From Purpureocillium takamizusanense (lineage: Eukaryota > Ascomycota > Sordariomycetes > Hypocreales > Ophiocordycipitaceae): DNA of 64,000 nucleotides. This document shows positions 23,278 through 32,706 of the stretch, in pieces. The notes under the pieces were generated by a model. That model worked only from the letters and a program-made list of their open reading frames with translations. It made no database searches and was not told where the DNA came from. The stretch lies in contig NC_063076.1 of NCBI RefSeq assembly GCF_022605165.1, positions 1,054,001 to 1,118,000 on the forward strand, written 5' to 3'. The translations under genes and the position numbers were made by a program. How positions within the stretch are numbered: position 1 is the stretch's first letter; every line of letters starts with the position of its first letter.

Positions 23278-24983
23278 GGTCGTTGCGAGTCTGTACTACG
23301 GCTGGGTAGGAGGGGAGAATCTGTGCACGTCGGTCGGTGTCGTTAGTTGGCTCAAAGGCAAACGCTCAACGGTGCTTGGGATATGTTCAAAGTTGGTGAT
23401 GGTTGCGTCCGGCGGCGGCGGTGGTGGTGGGGGGGAAAAGAAGAGCTGCCGTCCGACTTCTAGCTGCTTCGATGGCGGGCCAGCAACCGGGGCGCTTTTG
23501 CCAGGCCCCAATTGGCCACAGCTGGTGTGGGGCCCAGACAGGCAAGCCGCCTCCAGCTGCAGCCCAGGAGCCCCCGGCCGCCTGCTGGCCTGCTGGAAGC
23601 AACCTGTAGCTGCCTAGTAGGATGTAGGTACAGGTAGTTACTGCTCCTCCACAACATGCATTGCAAGTTAAAGTGGTTGCGATGGAGGAGCTCTGATCGT
23701 TACAGGTGCAGCTTGATTAGTGCGCCACCACCGCAGGGCTGAGACCCTGAATGCCTCCTGCGGGCGCTGGCCGATGCTTCATCAGCGCTGACGGACAAGT
23801 AGACGCACCAACTCTACCTCACAGGATGACATCTCAGGCGCTACCTACAGTATAGGCAAGTACCATTGAAGTCACTACGTCAAGGTGCGTAACAAAAGCA
23901 CCTGGCGATGCAGCCGCACGACCGACGCCCAAGGTGAGGGAGGTGGTTGATCCCGTTTAGATGATTCGCCCTGGCGTCTTCCGAACAACTTCGGCCCTGT
24001 ATTTTCGCCCTTGAGCTGTTTGGTCAAGGGGGTTGTGCACTTGCTTCTTGGACGCCGCCTGCATTAAGCGCTCCCCGGAGCCCGGTTTCGTGTCTCGACT
24101 TACACCGACTAGGCATGGCATCTTAGTAGACATCATGCCCATTCCTAGTCCGCGTTACACAAGTTGCCATGTCAGCAAGATTGCACCCGCCTCTACGGTC
24201 TGGCGTGAGACACGGCGCCGCTATCGGTGCTTTTTGCACATCATGGCCGCCCCATGCTGGCAAATGAGCACGAACCTCGCGTCGAGTACAAACGTACCTT
24301 TGTGCGTCGTGTCAGTGCTGACGAAATAGATACCAACAGCCAGGTCGGTGGCTGCGTCACAAAAAGCACGTCTGGCGGAACGTCTGCCGAGATTGTGGTG
24401 ATTAGCTTTCCATGCTCCAAGCTAGGGGTCCATGCTTGTCTATGCAGGAAGCAGGAAGCAATGTGTGTCGCGCTTAGATCATGTTCTGATCAGGTGGCTG
24501 GCTACCCTTGAAAGAGGAGAGCAAGCGTAGGACATGCGCCTGGAATGCCTGATCAAGAGATGGTGGATTGGGGGCAAACGACGCAAAACATCGGGACATG
24601 TTTCCTGAGGCGCAATAATGTCGATCGGGCTGCAGCACCCACTCAGCAATTCCACTGGCGGCGGGCGGCAGCGAATGCCATTGACGCCCGTGATAATTGA
24701 TCATTCACTACCCTGAGGTCTTCCCTTCCCTCATGAGGCACGTCGTACCCAGCATAATATCAGCAAACACCGCCTCACCCTACACCTCGCTCGTCCTTGA
24801 TGCCGGCGACACCATCAAACAACGTTCACAGGTACAAAACCCATTGCGATACCGCACTGTAGCGTGAACCCTTGACTTGTTATACCGAAGTAGTTGTGTG
24901 TAAATATCACTAAGACTCGACACATTATACACCGTTGTTATCGTACAGTCGCATCTATTAATACAGGGCAGGCGTCCATGTCG
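23278..24983. other. 1.7 kb intergenic region
   Basis: STI1 promoter region followed by the 3' flank of the small mitochondrial protein gene. The promoter-proximal part (23400-23435) is GGC/GGT-rich. No heat-shock element array was convincingly identified by eye, and no gene was seen. Confidence 0.45.
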
Positions 24984-25351
24984 CTACTTTGATAGCTTAG
25001 GCCCGCTCGTGCTGTCCAGATTCTTGGACGCAACCTCGGCCGCCTTGTCCGGCCGACTCGTGAGGAAGAAGAAGCATACCCCGATACCGACACCCAACGC
25101 ACCCACGAGCACCACCATGCTTCTGATGAAGACGTGTCAGCCAATCTCGACAGCTAGTCATGCGGCGACCAAGCGCATCCGCGTTGAGAATAGCCCAGGG
25201 CGTGGACGTACGGGCTCTTGATCTCTCCGGGAGACGCGGGGGTTGCTTGAGATCGCGGGGGCTCGCTGCTACAGGGTCTGGCCATCATGGCCCGAGCAGA
25301 TTGCGAGCCTGCCCTTGCCAGGCGCAATGCGGGTTGTCGCAGTAGGGCCAT
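24984..25351 (-). CDS. Small two-exon mitochondrial membrane protein, 92 aa
   Basis: Exons 25351-25212 and 25122-24984 are joined by a GTACGT...CAG intron of 89 nt and give 92 residues. The N-terminus (MALLRQPALRLARAG, then Ser/Arg/Ala-rich) is Arg-rich and lacks acidic residues, as expected of a mitochondrial presequence. The second exon encodes one hydrophobic helix at about 49-66 (MVVLVGALGVGIGVCFFF), followed by a short Lys-rich tail (TSRPDKAAEVASKNLDS) ending at TAG. Predicted topology is a single-pass inner-membrane protein. I do not recognise the family; small accessory subunits of respiratory or import complexes look like this. The splice, frame continuity and coherent presequence-plus-helix design argue that it is real. 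Confidence 0.65.
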
Positions 25352-27694
25352 GGTGCTGTAGCCTGGTTGCCGTTTAGAGCTGATGGAAATATACACGACT
25401 GGAGTCGAAGCCGTGAGTATCTTTTGAAGTCGATAAATTGTTGATAATGTAGGACAAGGGATTTCGTGAGAACGTACATGTGTTGTTTGCGAATCGCACT
25501 TTTATCCCACGAGTATTGGCGGCAACTGACCTATACTCATAGCGTCATCCATCCATCACAACGACCCAGGTGGGTCTCGATACTGGAGTCCCTTGCACGA
25601 TGGCCCGATTCAGTAGCACCCATAAGTGCGCTTCAAGCCTCGATAACACACTTAGCACAGCGCTCTCGATCCCCCGAGCCTGAGAGGCTATCACATTTTA
25701 AATTGTAGGCCGTGAGTGGAAGTTGGACGCTGGAGCTCGAGCCAACCGCCGTCGCCTGGTGTTGATTGCTTTTCGGCTGTCTAAAACCGTGTAAGTGAGG
25801 GTTGACCGACAGACACTAGGCGTGCTAGTTAAGCTTATTATTTTCTCTCCTTCTTCTTTCTCGTTGGAAAACAAAGATACCAAACGGGCCATGCTGGTGA
25901 TGCCCCATAGATGCAATCTTGATAGTCGCTTCATGATTGTTGCAGTCTCTTGAGGCACAGCGTGCGACGAAACGTGGATGGGTGCCCGTACTATCACACA
26001 GCACGAGCGCTGTCGCATGGCTGTCTCCGGCCTGGTTCCTGTATGCTGGTTCTCCGCTGTAAGTCAATGACCCCTCCATGACGTGTGTCTCATTTATTCC
26101 CATACAGCAGCATAGATGAGCCGGTGCACGAAGCTTCGCAAGCCTGGCGTGTTGACACTTAGGATGTCATCTCAAGCCGCCCATCGGCCTCGCAAGGGCG
26201 ATGATACAAAAGCAGCGGGGCCCACTTTGTGCCGGTGTTCAGAATTTAAGTACTTAGCCATCATTCATGCAGCTTGAGGTGGTTTGCTCAATAACTAACG
26301 AGTGGCTGGAACGAGAGCAAAAAGCAGCAGGCTCATTGCGCCTACTCCTTTTCTGCTTTTTAGAATGGCGCAGCCTTCGTATTGTGACAGCAGAAACAAA
26401 GTCACACCTAGAACGGCCGATTTCATATGATGGCAATCAAGATCGTCCATCGTGACCGTTCGCAGCGCTCTCTGTCACTCTAATTGAACCACAGGCATGG
26501 CCCACGAGTCGCGATTCTGCTGCCTAATGGCTACCCAAGTACGAGGAGGGGCCCATTTCAAGTTGCTTGTACAACATAGGAACGGACGGATGGAATGCCA
26601 CGCCGCCAACCGCCGATTGGTGCATGTCTGCTTCACACTCAACGTTTGAGAGGGGGGAGATTGGCGAGGGTGAACAACGAGAATCATGTCGCCTGTGGCC
26701 ATTTTCTTGTCACTGTCGGCAGGCAGGCTAGAATCACTCACCGGTTGACATCTTATACATAGCTAGGTACGAGATGTTATAAAAGGCAGGGGTAGTGTGT
26801 TGACGTTGGCCATGGTGGCCAGCAAAAGTCGTCGCCGTCCATCGAAATCTGTTGCATGGTGCAGGTCTCCTTTTGGGCATGAGCGTGCCTCCTCGGTAGC
26901 TGCCCGTAACTTATACAATCCGCCGGTTCGCCGCCAAAAAACGCTGTGCTGGGGTTCCGGGTGGGGGGCCCTGCGGTGTCATGCACCCGCGCTGGCAGCG
27001 GCAAGCCTGGGCGTCGTTTCGTTTCTAGTGGAGGTTCGTTTCCCGCGGATGTTACCGTCCGTTTCCAGCCCAGCCTAGGCGTCCAGCAGGGAGTTGGCTG
27101 GCGCTGTGGCCCTATCCGGCAAGTGCCTAGGGGTTCTGGGCACGCTGACTGGTTGGGGCGGCTGTGATCTGCCAGTGCACTGACCTGAGCGGCCCAATCC
27201 CTGGTTCCATGGAAGCTGGCGTGGGGGGGGGGCCCTTGTAGTGTGTGTGTGTGCCTGGATGCGGGCCACTACAGACTACTACCTACTAGAGGCACGAGTG
27301 ACAAGTTTGACCTCCCAACAACCACTCCCTCTGATGGAGCTGGTGGCTGGCCTGGTCACACAAAAGGTTGTTTTCATTCTCCCGGTGCGGCCACTGAAAA
27401 CGACACTGATTCCTCTTCCACCCTCGCACTTGACGTGACTCGTGAGGAATTTCTTGGGAGGGTGGCAGGCTTGAGAATAAAAATTCGAGTACTACCCCTT
27501 TTGAGATCTTTCGCCCCCTCCGCCGTCACCCTTATGCATCGCTGCGGCCAAGGAGGAAAACGCACTTTGGTCCGTCCGCGCGTCGAGCCTCACTCATCAG
27601 CTCATCATACTCACTCACTGAGCCCTCACCCGGCCGTCTAGAGTTACACTCTCGCACACTCAACCCACCGTTGGTCCTCTCATCCGGCTACGCC
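25352..27694. other. 2.3 kb intergenic region with TATA-like element
   Basis: This separates the small mitochondrial gene (minus) from the monooxygenase (plus) and should contain both promoters. A TATA-like sequence (GTTATAAAAGG) occurs at about 26775-26785 on the plus strand, roughly 0.9 kb before the monooxygenase start. The plus-strand frame that follows it (26797-27078) has no recognisable features. No other gene was seen. Confidence 0.4.
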
Positions 27695-29284
27695 ATGGGC
27701 TCCGGGGGCACCACCACCACCGACGACGGGGACGCCATCGCCGAGCACCTCGACATCGTCGTCCTCGGCGCCGGCATCTCGGGCATCAACGCGGCGCACG
27801 TCCTGCGCGAGCGGCTCCCGCACCGCGCCGTCACCGTCCTCGAGGCGCGCTCCGTCGTCGGCGGCACCTGGAGCTTCTTCCGCTACCCGGGCTTCCGCTC
27901 CGACTCGTACACGAGCACCTTTGGCTTCCGCTGGCACCCCTGGCCGCACGACCGCAAGATCGCCGCCGCCGAGGACATTGCCGCCTACGTCGAGGACGCC
28001 GCCCGCGCCGATGGCTCGCTCGACGGCATCCGCTTCCGCCACCGCGTCGTGGGCTGTGAGTGGCGCGACGAGGATGCGTTCTGGCGCCTCCGCGTCCGTG
28101 TCGGCGATGGTGATGAAGATGGCCAACAAGGCAGCGGCGGCGACGGCGACGGCGGCGTGGTGACCAAGACGAAAGTCCTGGCCGCCAACTTCGTCATCGC
28201 CTGCACCGGCTACTACTCGTACGAGCGCGCCCTCGACGCCCCCATCCCCGGCATCGACTCCTTCGCCGGCACCGTCGTGCACCCGCAGTGGTGGCCCGCC
28301 GCGGACGACAACGACGGCGGCGGCCTCGACTACGCCGACAAAAAGGTCGTCCTCATCGGCTCCGGCGCCACCGCCTTCACCATCCTGCCCGCCATGGCCC
28401 CCTCCGTCGCCCGCATCACCATGCTCCAGCGCAGCCCCTCGTACGCCGTCTCCATGGCCACGCGCCTCTCCCTCGTCGACCGCCTGCTGCTCCTCCTCCT
28501 GCCCGCCGTCTGGGCCCACCGCCTCTGCTGGTGGAAGGACATCGTCTTCGAGATGCTCGCCACCCAGCTGCTGCTGCACTTCCCCGCCATCGGCCGCTGG
28601 GCCCTCACCCGCAGGCTCAAGGCCGAGGTCCCGCGCGACGTCGACGTCGGCGTGCACTTCAACCCACGCTACAACCCCTTCCGCCAGAGGCTCTGCATGT
28701 GTCCCGACGGCGACTTCTTCAAGGCCCTGCACCGCGACAACGTCGAGGTCGTGACCGACTCCATCGACGCCGTCGTCCCCGGCGGCATCCGCCTCGCCTC
28801 GGGCCGCGTCCTCGACGCCGACATCATCGTCACCGCCACGGGGCTCTACTTTGAGATCCTCAACGGCATCGCGCCCGTCGTCAACGGCCAGCCCGTCGAC
28901 GTCGGCAGTCACTACGCCTGGCGCGGCGGCATGCTCGAGGGCCTGCCCAACATGGGCTACATCCTCGGCTACGTCGTGCAGTCGTGGACGCCCGGCGCCG
29001 ATGTCATGGTCAAGATGCTCTGCCGCGTCATGCGCGTCATGGAATCCCGCCGCGCCAACAAGGTCGTCCCCGTCATCGAGCGCTACAAGGGCATGCCGAG
29101 CCGCATCGCCGTTGACTCCAGCAGCAACTACTTTGTCAAGGCCTCCGACAGGATACCAAAGGTCACCGGCCAGGGCCCCTGGTACGGCCGCACACATTGG
29201 CTGAGGGATGCCTGGGCCTTGTGGTTTGGAGACATGGACGACGGCTTGGTGTACAGTGGCGGCGAGGCCAAGAAGACTGCGTAG
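27695..29284 (+). CDS. Flavin-dependent monooxygenase (Baeyer-Villiger type)
   Basis: NADPH- and FAD-dependent oxygenase of 529 residues on one exon. The FAD-binding Rossmann motif is IVVLGAGISGINAAH at about 21-35. The second, NADPH-binding, motif is VVLIGSGATAFT at about 218-229. Between them, residues 190-201 read FAGTVVHPQWWP, which fits the Baeyer-Villiger fingerprint FxGxxxHxxxWP exactly. Further family features are GGTWSFFRYPGFRSDS near 56-71 and VTATGLYFEI late in the protein. The layout resembles the EthA-like branch of class B flavoproteins. The substrate (ketone, sulfide or other) is unknown. An in-frame TTG at 27671 lengthens the frame but the ATG at 27695 (GCCATGGGC) is the likely start. 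Codon usage is extremely C-ending, which opens a 572-codon antisense shadow frame. No biosynthetic partner is adjacent. Confidence 0.92.
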   Translation: MGSGGTTTTDDGDAIAEHLDIVVLGAGISGINAAHVLRERLPHRAVTVLEARSVVGGTWSFFRYPGFRSDSYTSTFGFRWHPWPHDRKIAAAEDIAAYVEDAARADGSLDGIRFRHRVVGCEWRDEDAFWRLRVRVGDGDEDGQQGSGGDGDGGVVTKTKVLAANFVIACTGYYSYERALDAPIPGIDSFAGTVVHPQWWPAADDNDGGGLDYADKKVVLIGSGATAFTILPAMAPSVARITMLQRSPSYAVSMATRLSLVDRLLLLLLPAVWAHRLCWWKDIVFEMLATQLLLHFPAIGRWALTRRLKAEVPRDVDVGVHFNPRYNPFRQRLCMCPDGDFFKALHRDNVEVVTDSIDAVVPGGIRLASGRVLDADIIVTATGLYFEILNGIAPVVNGQPVDVGSHYAWRGGMLEGLPNMGYILGYVVQSWTPGADVMVKMLCRVMRVMESRRANKVVPVIERYKGMPSRIAVDSSSNYFVKASDRIPKVTGQGPWYGRTHWLRDAWALWFGDMDDGLVYSGGEAKKTA

Positions 29285-29486
29285 CCTCGAGCACCAAGTA
29301 CTTCGTACAGAGCTCTTGATAGTTATCGTAATCATGATTATAGCCCGTCGTCCGTAATCGTGGCTACACCACCTCCATAAAATAAACAAGTATTGCACCA
29401 GATTCGTAAATCATCAAGCATCGCCCGTGGTCGTGTGACCGACACGACGCCAGTCCTATCTGTATCGTGGTATCCTAAGTCTATAT

Positions 29487-30952
29487 TCACAACATGTCGA
29501 CGTCCTCCTGGTCCGCGCGCCGAGGCGTCGTTCCCAGGCTCTCCAGGCCGCGTTCCCCGCCCAGGTCCAGCGAGACCTGTGTCGTCCCCGCGGCAATCGG
29601 CGCAGGCTGCGTCGTGCCCTTGCCCATCGCCTCTTGATACTTGCGCCCCGTCTCGTCCAGCAGCGCCTGTACCTCGGCCTCGCGAGCCAGGATTTCTTGC
29701 TTCTCCTTGCGCAGCTGTTCGACCCTCGCGTTCTTGGTCTGGATATCCTGCTCCATGCTCTTCAGACTGGCCTGCAGCTTGGCTATGCACTCCCCCAAGC
29801 TTGGCAGCGGCGTAATCTTGGGCGGCACCCGCGGGACGTCATCGGACTTGCCTTTCGTGGGCTTCTTCAGTCCGTCAAGGCCTGCTCTCGTCTGTGCTGA
29901 CTCGTAGGCGATGCGCCGCTCGGCGTCGCTGTCTGACGACGAGTCCGATGTGTGGCCCTCCGCGGCGGATATCAGCTCGGCCATTTGCTGGCGCTCCTTC
30001 TTCCGCCTCTCCTTGGTCGCGCGCTTGCCGAGCGATAGACCGCCATCCTCGACGTAGTCGTCGAATCCCTCGCCCAGGTCTTCGTCCTCACGCTGCAGCC
30101 GGGTGTCGTCCTTTTTCTTCCCGAAGCGGTCCTCCTCGTCGTCGTCCTCGACGGAGAGGAACCCTTGCTCCTTGGCTAGCCGCGCCCGCCGCTCCTTCTT
30201 CTCGCGTATTTCAGCTTCGGAAAGGATCTGCGTCGCGGGCTTGGGCGACGGCGCGGGAGAGTCGACGACCAGTGCGCCCTCCAGCTCGCTGGCATCCAGC
30301 TCCATCTCGTCGGCGTCGCCAATGTGCAGGGTGGAGATATCGCGAGGTGTGTTGGGTGTTGACGACTGCAGCTCGCTCAGGTACTCCTTGCTGTACCTTG
30401 GCCTATCGTCATCATCGTGCAGGGAGCGTGTCGGGAGCCCTCGTAGAGGAACGCCGCGCTTTGCCGCGCTGTTTTCCATGGCCTTCATCCCTAGGGGAGC
30501 CTTTTTGGGTGTGCTCGGCTCGTCAGCGTCTCCATTTTCTGCGTCGCCAGCGTCACCGCCGAACGAAACCCTCGGCTTTTGGACCTTCTTCTTGTGTTTG
30601 GAGCCTGCTCGTGCGATGCTGGGCCGCACCACCACCGGCCCGTCGTCCTCGTCGTCCTTGGCTTCATCGCCACCGGTGCTTGGGGTGTCGTCATCGGCAG
30701 GATTGAAGCTTTTGCGCAGACCCGACTGGCGAAACGGTTTCCGCGCAAACTTTGCACCAGAAGATGGCTTTAAAGGCTCTGTCCATGATGGGAGGTTAGT
30801 CTTGGCTTGATCAGCATAGGTTGCGTCTCAGAAGCGCGGTGCTTACCATCTGTCCCACTGCCAGATTCTGCCGAAGCAAGCGCGACTTCAGCATCGCCCT
30901 CGTCGGCAACTTTAATGACGCGCGCCTTGCGCTTTGCCGCGAACGAGCTCAT
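29487..30952 (-). CDS. NTR2: Ntr2-type spliceosome disassembly factor
   Basis: Nuclear protein of 465 residues resembling Nineteen-complex-related protein 2, a partner of Ntr1 and the helicase Prp43 in spliceosome disassembly. Exons 30952-30847 and 30778-29487 join in frame. Family hallmarks are the N-terminal MSSFAAKRKARVIKV, the central YSKEYLSELQSSTPNTPRDI, AEIREKKERRARLAKEQG, and a Lys/Arg/Glu-rich stretch SLGKRATKERRKKER. A predicted coiled coil lies at about 370-430 (KLQASLKSMEQDIQTKNARV). Much of the chain is charged and disordered. It ends DQEDVDML. The upstream gene, SmG, is divergent with only 207 nt between start codons, so two splicing genes share one promoter region. Confidence 0.8.
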
Positions 30953-31159
30953 GTTGCTGCATCGTTGAAGTGACACAGAAAGCACTGGACGACGTGAAGT
31001 TGAGGCTGCTAACATGGGTGCAACTAGCGTTATCTAATCTCCACGTGACGCAACTTTTTTGGGTCGGCCCGCCAGTGCAGCCTTGCATCTGCGCCGCGGT
31101 CGCGCGACAGCTTCAGAGCATCTCAAGCTCATCAATCCCCCGCACATCAAAAGCTCAAG
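30953..31159. promoter_or_regulatory. Bidirectional promoter between NTR2 and SmG
   Basis: Only 207 nt separate the start codons of the minus-strand Ntr2 gene and the plus-strand SmG gene. The segment has no obvious TATA box and includes a run CAACTTTTTTGGG in its middle. Both products act in pre-mRNA splicing, so shared control is plausible. The promoter role is inferred from position only. Confidence 0.6.
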
Positions 31160-31626
31160 ATGGCGCCCCCTCAGCCCGAGCTCAAGAAAGTGAGCTCGCC
31201 CTAGCTCTTGCGTGTAGATGTCATGCCACGGACTCTCGAGTCCTGCGCGGGATCGACCGTTGGCGAAGAGCTCTGCTGACCCGGTTGCAGTACCTCGACA
31301 AGAGACTGTTTGTCCAGTTGAACGGCAGTCGCAAGGTTACGGGCGTCCTGCGAGGCTACGATGTACGCGCTGCTGTCTTTTCTTCTCTACTCCAAGGCGT
31401 CTAACTGAATCATCTAGGTGTTCCTGAACATTGTCCTCGACGAGGCTGTCGAGGAGACGGACGGACAGGGCCGAAAAAACATTGGCATGGTGGTGCGCAG
31501 CGATCCGGACGTCGCCCCCGGCTTGGGAGGCTTAGGCTTACAATGCTACAGGTCATTCGCGGCAACTCAGTGGTGATGCTCGAGGCGATGGAGAGAATCC
31601 CGGGCGACGAGCGAGGCGGACGATGA
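31160..31626 (+). CDS. SMX2: Small nuclear ribonucleoprotein G (SmG)
   Basis: Core Sm protein of the spliceosomal U1, U2, U4 and U5 snRNPs, forming the seven-member ring on snRNA. Four small exons, 31160-31189, 31291-31362, 31418-31492 and 31552-31626, total 252 nt and give 83 residues (human SmG is 76). Exon 1 encodes MAPPQPELKK. Exon 2 carries the Sm1 motif (YLDKRLFVQLNGSRKVTGVL, then RGYD). Exon 4 carries the Sm2 motif VIRGNSVVMLE with the diagnostic IRGN. All three introns lie at codon boundaries (phase 0). The intron density means no single frame covers it, which is why it is easily missed. Confidence 0.95.
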
Positions 31627-31928
31627 AACGGCTCCCATAGACGACCAGTGGGCGTGACGGTTCACGACCGTGGGGAATGTACGGGATGCAATCAGTGTGT
31701 TTGGCTTGGCGTTATTCGGTCGAGAGACGACGGCGACGCGGGATTGGGATTACACGCACACAATGTTTTCTTGGTATCTTGTCTGGTTAGAAGACAGCCC
31801 CCAGGGAGATGCCGAAATTCATCCAAATCACAGAATATGACGCTGCCGACCCCCTTTCCAAAAGCACACAGACCGACCGGAGACGAAGGGAAAAGAGGGG
31901 GAAAAAAGACTGGGCAAAATAGGTACCA
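31627..31928. other. Convergent 3' intergenic region
   Basis: About 300 nt between the 3' ends of SmG (plus) and the rhodanese gene (minus). It is AT-richer than the flanking exons. No gene was seen. Confidence 0.5.
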
Positions 31929-32706
31929 TTACGGGCCCTCGCTGCTGCTCCAGAACTTTGGGTCGTAGGCGTCCATCATCCTCCCGCCGTACGCCTTCTG
32001 CCACCCTTTGATGCCGCCCTTGAGGATGGCGGCCGTGACGCTCGCCTCGCCCATCTCGTTGAGGTAGTCTTGCATCCAGCCCGCGCAGCGGGGGCCTCTT
32101 CCGCTCGAGCTCCCTGTTGACGACGGCACACACGCGCGCGCGCGCCAATCCGTCAGCCTCGCCCTCGTTTTCGGGTCTGCCGTTACGCTCCCCCCATCTG
32201 CTTCTTCCCTTTTTGCCCCGCACATGCGCACTCGCGCGTGGGCCCCCCTTCCCAGGGAGGGAGTTGTTGAAGCCGGGGGGGGGGGCTTTCTCTTTTTTGG
32301 CCCTTTCAATGGCAAACGGCGGTGGGGGCAAGGGGAAGTCCTTACCGCAGTAAAAGATGATAGTCTTGACGCCGGCCTGCCTGCACAGCTGGTAGACGAC
32401 GGGGCGGGTCTGGTACAGCGTCTGGGCGGGGAGGTTGATGGAGGAGGCGACGGTGCCGCCCTCCCAGTCGGCGCGGCGGACGTCGACGAGCAGGAAGCTC
32501 CTGTCGCTGTGTGCGCCGAGCGAGGCGTGGCTCTCGAGCAGCTGCATCACGTCGGCGGCCTCGAGGCGGGGGCAGGCGGCCTTTGGTTCGGGGAAGGCCG
32601 CCCACCACGGCGGTGCCTCTTGTTGCTGTTGCTGTTGTTGCTGCGGCTGCTGCTGCGGCTGCGGCTGCGCGGGAGTCCCGCTGGCGATTTCACTTGACGA
32701 CGACAT
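31929..32706 (-). CDS. Rhodanese-fold phosphatase/arsenate reductase (Acr2/Ych1 type)
   Basis: Protein of 181 residues from exons 32706-32346 and 32113-31929. A Pro/Gln-rich N-terminus (poly-Gln at about 15-29) precedes a single rhodanese domain of the Cdc25/Acr2 class. Residues 74-93 read VDVRRADWEGGTVASSINLP, the conserved CH2A region. Splicing joins FYCG to GSSGRGPRC-like sequence, producing an active loop C120-x5-R126 followed by GPR. A six-residue-plus-Cys/Arg loop is the phosphatase/arsenate-reductase form rather than the shorter sulfurtransferase loop. The intron interrupts the codon right after the catalytic Cys and is long for this locus (232 nt) with a C11 homopolymer on the coding strand. 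The substrate could be arsenate or a phosphoprotein; the sequence does not decide. Confidence 0.85.

Noticed and set aside
21596..23617. 673-codon plus-strand open frame opposite STI1
   Set aside because: A Leu/Val/Arg-rich shadow of the Sti1 TPR repeats. The sense strand gives a complete co-chaperone with correct splice sites.
26797..27078. Plus-strand frame after a TATA-like element
   Set aside because: The TATAAAA element is real but the 93-codon frame has no signal peptide, domain or splice continuation, so the element alone does not support a gene.
27671..27694. Upstream extension of the monooxygenase from 27671
   Set aside because: That frame opens with TTG, not ATG. The ATG at 27695 in good context is the likely start.
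27680..29398. 572-codon open frame on the minus strand opposite the monooxygenase
   Set aside because: It is produced by C/G-ending codons of the sense gene. The translation is Gly/Asp/Val-rich without any domain, while the sense strand has full monooxygenase motifs.
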